Source: Promethearchaeota archaeon (lineage in GTDB: Archaea > Asgardarchaeota > Lokiarchaeia > Sigyniarchaeales > SOKP01). From it: a DNA stretch of 64,000 nt. The notes beneath the pieces were generated by a model that was not told the DNA's origin, searched no databases, and saw only the letters and a list, made by a program, of their open reading frames with translations. Position numbers and translations under genes: made by a program. Each line of letters opens with the position of its first letter. The first letter of the stretch is position 1. The stretch covers positions 1 through 64,000 of the forward strand of contig JAGXNS010000002.1 of the NCBI GenBank assembly GCA_019894855.1, given 5' to 3'. Positions 10,568-20,084 of the stretch are shown in pieces.

Positions 10568-11464
10568 TTAAATCTGATCAAAGAAATCGTCATTGAGAAA
10601 TTCTTCATACATTTTCTTTTTTTCGTCATCTGTTAGAATAGGGCGTCTGTTTATTGGTTCCCCTAAGACATCTAGAAGATCTTTAATCCCTTTTTCACTT
10701 ATATTTATCTTAAATTTACCCCCTTTGATGTATTTAACAACTTGTTTTTCATTTAGTGATAATCTTAAAATGTAACCTAATCCAAAATAAAACTGGTTTT
10801 CTGGAATAGGATCTATGGGACTTTTGCTCGTAACTTCCTTCAACATTTCATATAGAAGTGTCTTACTCGCAATGTGGTCTTCTGCCTCATAAACTAAATA
10901 ACAAAGCGCATGATACCAAATTTTATCGCGTTTATCCTTATTGCGTTCAATGAAAATTTCAGGTGTGATTACCTCTTTTTTAGCTTCCTGTTTTCTTTCT
11001 AAAAGTTCTTGTTTGATACGGTCTCCCAAATCTGAAGACATTAAAACGGGTTCTGCCATTTGGTTTATTTCTGTTCCAGTTTCTTGAATCTCTTCTTGTT
11101 TTACAGATTCAATTGCTTTTTGCATTTCTTGCAGTTCCTCAAAATCGATACCTTCAATATCTGAAAAATCACTTATCATCGCTTCTTTTTGCGCTAAATA
11201 AACTTCTTGCTCAGATGATTCAAGATCTGGTATAATTTCCTCAAGATTCTCGTCACCCTCTAAATTTTCTAATTCTTTTACTTTTGCAATCGCTTCTTGC
11301 ATTTCTTTTAATTCCTCGAAATCTAAATCTTCCAAATCAGAAAAATCAGTCTCGAGATTTTTCATTTCTGAAACATATATGTCTAAATCGTCTCGATCCT
11401 CTCTTGGTTCTTCTTTCTCCGTACTAGTTTCTACATCGTTTTGATTTTCTTGATCTTCGGTCAT
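10568..11464 (-). CDS. Acidic hypothetical protein with internal repeats
   Basis: Repeated DFSDLEDLDFEELKEMQEAIAKVK / DFSDIEGIDFEELQEMQKAIESVK; conserved-looking C-terminal half. Confidence 0.75.
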   Translation of the reverse strand: MTEDQENQNDVETSTEKEEPREDRDDLDIYVSEMKNLETDFSDLEDLDFEELKEMQEAIAKVKELENLEGDENLEEIIPDLESSEQEVYLAQKEAMISDFSDIEGIDFEELQEMQKAIESVKQEEIQETGTEINQMAEPVLMSSDLGDRIKQELLERKQEAKKEVITPEIFIERNKDKRDKIWYHALCYLVYEAEDHIASKTLLYEMLKEVTSKSPIDPIPENQFYFGLGYILRLSLNEKQVVKYIKGGKFKINISEKGIKDLLDVLGEPINRRPILTDDEKKKMYEEFLNDDFFDQI

Positions 11465-11654
11465 ACTTACATCAAATTTATTCGCTTTAATTCATTTTAA
11501 AATTCCCTTAATAGTACTAATAAATCTTTAATTCTATAAATGTTGAGATTTGGAACATTATAAAGAGATAAAAATAATCGAGTTCATTATTCATTGTAGA
11601 TATTAAAAATTATTATTAAAAAAGTTGAAAAAAACTAAATTTCCATAAAATATA

Positions 11655-12218
11655 ATGTCTGGCGAAGGAGAAGATTTTAAATTCAAAATAATAGTAGTTG
11701 GAGACCCCTCGGTTGGAAAAACGACTCTAATTAGGAAATATACCACGGGAGCTTTTCAAAAGGATTATATCGCCACCTTGGGTGCTCAATTTTCTAATTA
11801 CGAAGAAAACCTACAAGGGAAGAAAGTCAGATTATTTATTTGGGATCTGGCGGGTCAAGAATCGTTTGAATTTATGCGCCATAAGTTTTATAAGGGAAGT
11901 AGCGGGGCGATAATTGTATTTTCCCATGCTCCCGAAGAATTAGAAAGTTTTAATAACACTGAAAAGTGGTTGAATGAACTTAAAAAATATTGCGGAGATA
12001 TTCCAATCGCTTTATTTGGGAACAAAATCGATTTAATTAAAAAAAACGAGTTGATATCTAACGAGGAAAAAGCTAACTCAGATTTTAAAGTTGAGAAATT
12101 TGTAAATGAACACGGCATCATCGAATACTTTAAAACAAGTGCTTTGACAGGACAAGGAGTTATTGAAGCGTTTCAAAAGCTAGTTAGAGAGCTCTACTTC
12201 AAAGTTTTTAAAGAATAA
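11655..12218 (+). CDS. Rab/Ras-family small GTPase
   Basis: G1 GDPSVGKTT, G3 WDLAGQE, G4 GNKIDL, G5 TSALTG. Confidence 0.92.
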   Translation: MSGEGEDFKFKIIVVGDPSVGKTTLIRKYTTGAFQKDYIATLGAQFSNYEENLQGKKVRLFIWDLAGQESFEFMRHKFYKGSSGAIIVFSHAPEELESFNNTEKWLNELKKYCGDIPIALFGNKIDLIKKNELISNEEKANSDFKVEKFVNEHGIIEYFKTSALTGQGVIEAFQKLVRELYFKVFKE

Positions 12219-12248
12219 AAATATAAAAATAAATAATAATAATAAAAC

Positions 12249-14501
12249 CTAAGTCTTTTTGTAGATAAATCGATCCCAGCTTGAAGAATTGGCCAAATGG
12301 TCGGGCATACCCTTACGTTTGCGAATTTCGAGGATAAGATCTTCTTCTAAACTTTTTGGTACTTTTTCAAAACCAGAAAATTCGTATCCAAAAAACGCTC
12401 TTCCTTGAGTAGAACCTCGAATATCGTCAGCTATACCAATAGTTTCAGCTGCGGGAATTACACCGTGAACTCTTACGTATTCTCCTTCTGGAATTACATT
12501 CGTAATTTTGCCGCGTCGCCGGTTAATAATAGCATTAACTGGTCCCTCTGTCCCCTCTGGAGTTTTCACATCAATTCTCTGAATAGGTTCAAAAAGATGA
12601 GGATCAGCATCCAACATTGCTAAGGACATAGCAGAGAAAGCCATTCCTGCTATTTGTCCGTACGATGTATGGCGAGTGTCTTCATGAATAGTCATGTCTG
12701 TGAAAACTATTTTAAATCCTGCGGCTGGTTCTTTCGCAAGAATACATTCTCCAAGCCAATCTCTAAAGGCAGCCGTTAAATAAGATTTAACTTTATCAAA
12801 TCGTTGTAATCCTGAGGTGCCATTTACGAGTAAGCTTCCTTGATACACGTCAACGATCCTTCTAGCTTCTTTCGCATCCCAACCTGCTTCTTCTCTTAAG
12901 ATTTTTGCTCTATCTTTGTCATGCATCAAATCTGTTATTTTTCCGGAATCAATTAGTTTTTCTGTTAGCTCGTCTAGTGGTTCAAGGTATAACAAGATGC
13001 GATTATGAGAGTTTGCAGATTTTGTGTAAAAGTCTCTGCTTCTCTTAGTAATTTTTTCTCGAAATACTATAATCGGCTCTCCGATTATAATAGAAACTTG
13101 GTTATTGATCCGTTTGGTAAGGATTTCAATTTGAAGCGGATCGATTCCACTTAGGATGAACTCTCCAGATTCTTTATCCCGCCGATACATCGCAGTAGGA
13201 TCTGCTTGAAGCCACTTACTTACTACCGTATCTAATTTGTCGATTTCGTGTGGATCTTTGGGTTTTATGCTTCTTGAAACAACTGGTTCGCACGCATATT
13301 GGATTTTTTCAAAAGACGGGAGAAGCATAGCTTCTTTTTTATCCTTTGGGACATCACTAGCTGACATAAATGTCTCTCCAGAGGGACAAATAAAACCATA
13401 TAAAGCAAACAGATTTCCTGCAGGAATTTTTGGGACATCCAATAGATCTGTAATTTCCATGACTCCTAATCGTTTTACTCGATTACTTGTTCTATTATTT
13501 ACCAAATAAATCGCGTCCGATAATCGGAATGTACCAGAAAAAACACGGCCTATTAGGGTAGGTTGGTACCCTCTTCGTGGGTCTAAGAATATTTTTGTAA
13601 TCATACCATAGAGAGGCCCATTAGGATCGCATTTTTGGAGTGATTGTCCTAGTTCTGAGTCTAAATCACCAGCCCATATGTGAGGAATTCTATACTTTGA
13701 AGCTTCAACAGGATTAGGTAAGTGATCCACAACCATCCTTAACATAGGCTCGTCAAGTGGAAGATTATCTCTTAACCACTGAATGTCGCCTTCGCTATAT
13801 TTTGCGAATACATCTTGTGGCTTTAAACCTTTTTCTACTAAAATTTCGTACGTAAACCCCCACCCGTGTTTCGCTGAACCAACAGCAACGCTATTTTTGG
13901 CAAAATCGACGGTCCAACCTGATCCTTCGGGCCTAATCTTTTTGATTAATTCATTTACCTGTCTAGATATTTTATCAATTTTTTCGAAAGTATCTTGTGG
14001 ACTTAATTTAAGTTCACTTATTAACCGATCTACCTTATTAATAAATAATACAGGTTTACAATACTCTTCACCAACGGATAATCGGATATTTGTCTCTGTT
14101 TGAGTCATAACCCCTTCTAACGCGTCGACGAGGATAATTGCACCATCGCTACCTCTAAGAGCACGCGATACTTCTCCGGTAAAAGAGATATGTCCAGGGG
14201 TGTCATTAATTTGAAGGATGTATGGTTCATCATCATCCGGTTTTCTTGGGTCATTGAATGCTAACAGAACAACACTCGTGAAAATCGTAATTCCTCTTGC
14301 CTGCTCCTCTTCGTCAGAATCAGTCATCTGAAGTTGTCCGGCGTCCTCTTCCCTCATCAAACCCGCACGTCTTAACAGGTAATCGCTTGCGGTAGTTTTA
14401 CCGTGGTCTATATGAGCTACTATTGAAAACAACCGCTTTTTCTCGAATGAACCTGATGTAATGAGTTGTGCGATCTCTTCGGGATTTTTTACTTTAACCA
14501 T
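12249..14501 (-). CDS. fusA: Translation elongation factor EF-2 family protein, divergent domain IV loop
   Basis: AHIDHGKTTASDYLLRRAG, EEEQARGITI, NDTPGHISFTGEVSRALRGSDGAI, full length 750 aa. Confidence 0.93.
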   Translation of the reverse strand: MVKVKNPEEIAQLITSGSFEKKRLFSIVAHIDHGKTTASDYLLRRAGLMREEDAGQLQMTDSDEEEQARGITIFTSVVLLAFNDPRKPDDDEPYILQINDTPGHISFTGEVSRALRGSDGAIILVDALEGVMTQTETNIRLSVGEEYCKPVLFINKVDRLISELKLSPQDTFEKIDKISRQVNELIKKIRPEGSGWTVDFAKNSVAVGSAKHGWGFTYEILVEKGLKPQDVFAKYSEGDIQWLRDNLPLDEPMLRMVVDHLPNPVEASKYRIPHIWAGDLDSELGQSLQKCDPNGPLYGMITKIFLDPRRGYQPTLIGRVFSGTFRLSDAIYLVNNRTSNRVKRLGVMEITDLLDVPKIPAGNLFALYGFICPSGETFMSASDVPKDKKEAMLLPSFEKIQYACEPVVSRSIKPKDPHEIDKLDTVVSKWLQADPTAMYRRDKESGEFILSGIDPLQIEILTKRINNQVSIIIGEPIIVFREKITKRSRDFYTKSANSHNRILLYLEPLDELTEKLIDSGKITDLMHDKDRAKILREEAGWDAKEARRIVDVYQGSLLVNGTSGLQRFDKVKSYLTAAFRDWLGECILAKEPAAGFKIVFTDMTIHEDTRHTSYGQIAGMAFSAMSLAMLDADPHLFEPIQRIDVKTPEGTEGPVNAIINRRRGKITNVIPEGEYVRVHGVIPAAETIGIADDIRGSTQGRAFFGYEFSGFEKVPKSLEEDLILEIRKRKGMPDHLANSSSWDRFIYKKT

Positions 14502-15104
14502 TTCATTTTCTCTCTTTTCACTTAAAGATCATAGTAATTAGCTATGAAATAATAAGAATAATATTTAAAATTTAATTAGTAAATGAATAAAATCATAAAA
14601 ATTTTATGGAAAAAGCAATCTACTACTAACTTAAAAGATTTATTAAATGTTTTTTTATAAAGAGAGTAACAAATTTTGTTATAGTCTCGATATCTTAGAA
14701 AAAATTAGAATCTTTCTTTAAAATAAATCGTAATTAAAAATCTATACGCTCAGAAAAAGCGTCAGCAGTTTTTATTATAATTGTTCTTTTTGTATACTTG
14801 TCCATTTTCATTTACCTTTTATTGGGGTTTTTTGGTATTTTTAATAATAAAAAATGTTAAAAAAAAAATAATTCGTTCTTATCTTGCAACAAAATTTAAT
14901 GTTTTGAAGTTCATTTTAGCTTTTACGGCTTCAATATTGGTTTTTTCCATTAGTTTTTACCTCCTTTTTTTTATTTTTCTTGTTTTTGTTCTTAATTAAA
15001 ACAAGGTAAGGATGCATAATTAGTTTTTAATGCTAAACTATGAATGGACTTTTGAACATTTGATGAACTGTTCTAAATCCTGTGGAGAAGCAAAAAAAAG
15101 GTGT

Positions 15105-16559
15105 TTATGTAAAAGGTAAAACCATATTTACCAATATGTAGATACTTCTTTTACCCGATTTTGTCATTGTTTCTTTAGAATTTGATATATTTACAATTCT
15201 TAAATTGTCTGGAATTTTGTTTGTGATGAAATCCTTTAAATAATCTTCAAAAATGTCATAATCTCTTATAGTTTTTACCCATAAGTAGCCATCTTTCTCA
15301 AAAAAATCTGGATTCCTTTGTTTAAATTTGTCTGAGTGTACTTTATCTTTAATTGGAGGGCCTCGACGTAAATAAGATTTCTCTATTTCAGGATATTCGC
15401 AGTATATAGCGAGATTATAATCCTCATAATCTGCTTCAAAATACACTTCAAATTCTATTTTGCCAAATCGCTCAGCGCGCGAGACTTCTTTTTCTCCCTT
15501 CGATTTTACGCTATCCCCTATGGAGTATAATTTATCCCTATTAATCGTATAATGAATCTCAGAGTTTTCGTTTTTAAGCTCGATTATGAAAATATTATCA
15601 GCAAGAGACGGTTTTATAGTGGAGATGTTTATTTCCGGAATTTCTTCTATAACAAAGAATTTCTTATTAGGATTATCTAGAAATTCCTTAATTCTCTGAT
15701 TACAATATTTATACGCTTTTTCTGAAATTGCAGAAGCCACATTTCGATTCTTATCAATAGGATCAGAAATGATGAGATAATCGTTTTGAAAATGTTGAAT
15801 CTTCCTTAAATCATTAATGGATCTATTATGGAAATCAATAGGGATATTTTTAAGTAAATTGAAATTAGAAAACAAATTCTGCAGAGTTTTGTAGTGGGAT
15901 ATAAGAAGCTCTGCACTATAGCCAATGAATCCTACTTTTCCGACAGCGCTTTTGTCACCGTAGCAATTGTTAGCTTTAAAAAACTGCTTTAATATTCTTA
16001 CTTCATTTCTTTGTTCTTCCGTTAAATTATTTTTGATAAAATGACCATGCCAAGGTGATCTATCGACTGCCGTCACGGGGCCATATTTATCTATAAAATC
16101 CAAATCTAAATCGAAAAAAAGAACAATATCTATTTTAATTTTATAATTTTCAGTGAAGTAATCTACCGTTACATAAGGGTGTTCAGCATAAAGGAGCCGT
16201 GGATTGCGAAATTCTTTTGGGGTTAACGATTTTTTTATCCAATTATTACATAAATTAAGAAAATCTTTCTTAGATTCTTTTTTTAATTTATTTTTGCTTA
16301 ATCCTTCGTATTTTGGTTTATATAACTCATAATTCAATCCAACAAATAAATCAATGTCAAAATCGTTTTTTAATTGTGTTTGTTTGATTCCTGTTGAGCC
16401 CTGAGGTTCAATTTTTGTGTATGGTATATTTAATTGTTGGGCTTTCTCATCTAATATTACTTTGAGTTTTTTAATGATAACGTTGATTAAAGTGAGTTCA
16501 TGTTGGGTTGGAATGATATCTTCTAAAACTTCTTTAAAAATTGTATTTATTGAAGTCAT
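15105..16559 (-). CDS. cca: Archaeal CCA-adding tRNA nucleotidyltransferase
   Basis: EPQGSTGIKQTQLKNDFDIDLFV, HPYVTVDYFTENYKIKIDIVLFF, EVRILKQFFKANNCYG. Confidence 0.9.
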   Translation of the reverse strand: MTSINTIFKEVLEDIIPTQHELTLINVIIKKLKVILDEKAQQLNIPYTKIEPQGSTGIKQTQLKNDFDIDLFVGLNYELYKPKYEGLSKNKLKKESKKDFLNLCNNWIKKSLTPKEFRNPRLLYAEHPYVTVDYFTENYKIKIDIVLFFDLDLDFIDKYGPVTAVDRSPWHGHFIKNNLTEEQRNEVRILKQFFKANNCYGDKSAVGKVGFIGYSAELLISHYKTLQNLFSNFNLLKNIPIDFHNRSINDLRKIQHFQNDYLIISDPIDKNRNVASAISEKAYKYCNQRIKEFLDNPNKKFFVIEEIPEINISTIKPSLADNIFIIELKNENSEIHYTINRDKLYSIGDSVKSKGEKEVSRAERFGKIEFEVYFEADYEDYNLAIYCEYPEIEKSYLRRGPPIKDKVHSDKFKQRNPDFFEKDGYLWVKTIRDYDIFEDYLKDFITNKIPDNLRIVNISNSKETMTKSGKRSIYILVNMVLPFT

Positions 16560-16688
16560 GCGTGAAGGATTTGAAGGCGTTGATTGAAGTAAAAATTATT
16601 CTTATTATATAAAGGTATTCCAAATTTAAATAAATTCTATGAACTTAAATATTTTTATCCAATTAACTTTAATTTTCATACAAATTCT

Positions 16689-17306
16689 CTATTTAATTGG
16701 GTTCCTTAAAAGACTCCAATGAAAAATCTTGGTGCCTGGAAGAATAACTTTTTGAAGGATGCAAAAGCCGAACTGCTTAAAAAGTTCTACGTTTTTCTCT
16801 TTATTCGTTTCAAGATAAATTGGTTTGCTTTCTAGATCAATTTTATTAATAGTCGTAGATAGTAATTGTTGTCCGAAACCTATTCCCTGATGGTTTGGTC
16901 CTACTCCAATTAGAGATAAGTACCAATGTGGGTATGGAGCAAATTTTTTATGAAGATTATTGGTAAATTTATAAATTTTATTTTGTAAAGTCAGGTATTT
17001 CCATTTAACTTTTACTGGCAGAGCTAATGCCCCCGTTTTAATTGCTTTCCATCTGGTGTGAGACGAATTCTTTGGTGGTAACCAAACTGAAATACCTTCA
17101 AAATTTGGAGATGAATATACTTCTCCATAACATAAGCCATATTTGATAACATGCTGAAAATAAAGATTAAGTGTTTTTAATCGTTGATTAGTATCCAGAA
17201 TAATATAATTAAAAATAGGATCGTGCTGAAACGCTTTACTAAGGATATTACTGGCAATTTTTAATTTATTGATGGGAAGATGCAAAACTTTTCGAATTTC
17301 AATCAT
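16689..17306 (-). CDS. GNAT-family N-acetyltransferase
   Basis: WYLSLIGVGPNHQGIGFGQQLL acetyl-CoA binding motif; likely start MIEIRKV at 17306 overlapping the infB stop (TAATG). Confidence 0.82.
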   Translation of the reverse strand: MIEIRKVLHLPINKLKIASNILSKAFQHDPIFNYIILDTNQRLKTLNLYFQHVIKYGLCYGEVYSSPNFEGISVWLPPKNSSHTRWKAIKTGALALPVKVKWKYLTLQNKIYKFTNNLHKKFAPYPHWYLSLIGVGPNHQGIGFGQQLLSTTINKIDLESKPIYLETNKEKNVELFKQFGFCILQKVILPGTKIFHWSLLRNPIK

Positions 17307-19114
17307 TACATGCCCCACCACGGGTGTTGCATCGATCTTTGGAGGATAATATATTCTCGTAAAGCTTGTTTTTGATCCACGGTTAATTCATCTAGGAATT
17401 TTCCCATGATCTGTCTCACGTGAGATTCTGGTACATTAACGAACAGAGTTTCATCTCTATCGATATCTCTCCCTATCTCAATGCCACGAATAGATATAGC
17501 TACTTCGTCATCTTTTACAGCTTTTTCTAAAGTTTTACCTTTATCCTGAATTTGGTGAACTCTTTTCGCTTTCTTTCCGTCAGCAGTGATTAACGTTACT
17601 TTAGGATATAAAGTACCCGCTTCCACATGTACTCCAAATACTGCGGGATCTGAATTTCTAAATATAAAATCGGGCATCATTCTTAGTTTAGCAGGTAAAA
17701 CTAATTCGCTTAATCCTTTTGCGGTCTCCTCTGCTTTTCGTACCTCAGCATATTCTATATAATCTTCCAACAGTCTATAAATGACATTATTCGTGAAAAT
17801 TCTTATATTGTCTGTTATAGCTTGTTCTTTTGCATCGGGTAGAATAGCCACATTAAATCCTAAAACGGTTGCTGAATATGGATCGAGACTTTTAACTAAA
17901 TTTGCATTCATAATATCCTCTTTTTTAATCGGACCCACATCGGCAATACTTATCTTAACACCATTCTTTGTGAAATGATTTTCTAACGCTTCAAGAGAAC
18001 CTAATGTATCTGCTTTTAACACTACGCCTGCTTTGTCTGTTTTAATTCGAATACTTTCTACTTCTGATTCAATTTCGTTGTATACAGTTTCTTCTTGTGA
18101 AGGATCACCAATTCCTCTAAATGGAGATCCAGCAACAACATCTTCGATATTAGGAGCAAGAATCTTAATTCCAGCTGCTGCACTTACTATATCTACAGAA
18201 TCAAATTTTTGTCTAGGATCTCTTATCTCATCTAAAGGTTTCGGCATGAGTAAAGCTCTTACTTTCGACTTAATAGGTTTTTCTAAACCGCCAACAATGA
18301 ACTCTTCGCCTTTCTTGATTATTCCATCGTATATTAAGACATCCATAGTTACTGCTTGACCTTTTTCTTTCTTCACCTCCAAAACTACGCCTTTGGCGGG
18401 TCCTTCACTAAATTTCAAGTTTTCAGTTAAAAATTGTTGCACCAGTCCCATTAAAACCATCAATAAAGTTGATATTCCCTCGCCTGTTTTGGCGCTCGTA
18501 GGTACGATTGCCACTTTTTTAGTAAAATCTTTTATTTTATCGTAACGATCGATTCCTGTAAAACCTTCCTGTAAGAAATCTATTCCTATTTGAATTAATT
18601 TTTCGTCAAGAAAATCTCTAACATGAGGTTTTTGTTTATTATATGAATCTAAAAAATCAGCATCTTTAATAGATTTCCACCCTGTTATCCTATCGATTTT
18701 ATTAGCAGCAATAACAAATGGCACTTTCCGCTCGCGTAATATTCTAACGGATTCCCACGTAATTGGCATGTTCCCGGCTGTTACATCGATAACCAATATT
18801 GCTATATCTGCAACAGCCCCCCCTCTTTTACGCAAGTTCATAAAGGCGGCGTGTCCTGGAGTATCAATAATTAATATGCCAGGTAATTGAATTTCTTTTT
18901 CAGCAAATTCTTGCTTTGATTTCTTTAAGAAATCTTTTATATCTTTAGTGGGAAAATAAGAAGCTCCAATATGTTGTGTAATACCAGCAGCTTCTCTTTG
19001 TTGCACTACGGTTCCTCGAATATAATCTAACAGAGAAGTTTTACCATGATCAATATGTCCTAAAATCGAAGCAATAGGAGCCCTTATAATTTTTTTATCG
19101 GTTTCAGCTGTCAA
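17306..19114 (-). CDS. infB: Translation initiation factor aIF5B/IF-2
   Basis: APIASILGHIDHGKTSLLDYIRGT, DTPGHAAFMNLRKRGG, 602 aa. Confidence 0.95.
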   Translation of the reverse strand: MTAETDKKIIRAPIASILGHIDHGKTSLLDYIRGTVVQQREAAGITQHIGASYFPTKDIKDFLKKSKQEFAEKEIQLPGILIIDTPGHAAFMNLRKRGGAVADIAILVIDVTAGNMPITWESVRILRERKVPFVIAANKIDRITGWKSIKDADFLDSYNKQKPHVRDFLDEKLIQIGIDFLQEGFTGIDRYDKIKDFTKKVAIVPTSAKTGEGISTLLMVLMGLVQQFLTENLKFSEGPAKGVVLEVKKEKGQAVTMDVLIYDGIIKKGEEFIVGGLEKPIKSKVRALLMPKPLDEIRDPRQKFDSVDIVSAAAGIKILAPNIEDVVAGSPFRGIGDPSQEETVYNEIESEVESIRIKTDKAGVVLKADTLGSLEALENHFTKNGVKISIADVGPIKKEDIMNANLVKSLDPYSATVLGFNVAILPDAKEQAITDNIRIFTNNVIYRLLEDYIEYAEVRKAEETAKGLSELVLPAKLRMMPDFIFRNSDPAVFGVHVEAGTLYPKVTLITADGKKAKRVHQIQDKGKTLEKAVKDDEVAISIRGIEIGRDIDRDETLFVNVPESHVRQIMGKFLDELTVDQKQALREYIILQRSMQHPWWGM

Positions 19115-19283
19115 TTAAACTCACTTATGATTTATAATAATAGTAAAAATCTAATTAATTCTCATAATTATAAAAGGTATAATATGATATAGATTTAACT
19201 AGAAATAAATAGATGTAATTAACTAATTGAGGTCTCTCTTTTGATTACAAAAGAGATAGATACACTTATCATACTAATTTATC

Positions 19284-20030
19284 ATGTCTAAAAAAAGAAA
19301 AAAACGCGTAAGGCGCGGTCATCCAGTAGCTATCCTTATTGGTCTGCATGATAACGATGCAGTACTTTGGAGAATATTCAGCGAGACTATTAGACTACAC
19401 TTCAAAATAAATCGTGGAAGGAAGAGAAGAAATCAAAATAAAAAGCATATATTTCATTTCCATGAGGAAATCATTAACGCATTAAGACCTTTAATTAAAG
19501 AGGGCATCAGAAGCGTAATATTGCTCTCCCCACCAAAAGAAGAATATTCAGATGAATTTCTTAATCACGTTAATAAACATCATTCATGGTTATTAAAAAA
19601 GGGGAATAAAGGGGTTGTTTTTTCTAAGATCATAGCTAATCAGGCGAAGACTCAAAAGGATGTGTATTACCTAAAAACACAAGACTATTTTAAAGACATT
19701 GTGGGGGAAACTTCAAATCAAGAGGCTTTGCTGATACTAGAAGAATTGACGGAGGTAATTAACAAAAATGAAAAGTTCTCAAAGATTCTCTATACATGGA
19801 GAGAAATCGATTATGAATTAAGACTTATAAGACAAAATCCTAATTTACCTAAGCCAAATTACATAATTCTAACTGAAGAATATCTAAAAAATCCAAAGAA
19901 TAGAAACAAAACACATCGAATTTTACAACTCGCAAAAAATCTTGAGATTAAAACTAAAATCGTAAGTCAAGAATCTGAGGCGGGTATTAGCGTAGAGAAA
20001 TTTGGAGGAATAGTGTGTTATTTTAAATAA
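19284..20030 (+). CDS. eRF1/Pelota/Vms1-like release-factor-fold protein, domains 2-3 only
   Basis: Short protein ending EAGISVEKFGGIVCYFK (eRF1/Pelota domain 3-like); internal RGRKRRNQNKKHIFHFHEEIINAL resembles the region after the GGQ loop. Confidence 0.6.
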   Translation: MSKKRKKRVRRGHPVAILIGLHDNDAVLWRIFSETIRLHFKINRGRKRRNQNKKHIFHFHEEIINALRPLIKEGIRSVILLSPPKEEYSDEFLNHVNKHHSWLLKKGNKGVVFSKIIANQAKTQKDVYYLKTQDYFKDIVGETSNQEALLILEELTEVINKNEKFSKILYTWREIDYELRLIRQNPNLPKPNYIILTEEYLKNPKNRNKTHRILQLAKNLEIKTKIVSQESEAGISVEKFGGIVCYFK

Positions 20031-20084
20031 ATCTTCAATTAGGAGAAAATTACCAAACTAAGAAATAAATTTATTAGAATTCTT

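Noticed and set aside
12249-14501. Inteins in EF-2, aIF5B, RfcS or RNA polymerase subunits
   Set aside because: Lengths are normal and conserved motifs are continuous, without LAGLIDADG or splice-junction sequences.
14781-14999. 72-aa hydrophobic plus-strand ORF between EF-2 and cca
   Set aside because: Poly-T low-complexity origin, no neighbour context or recognisable motif.
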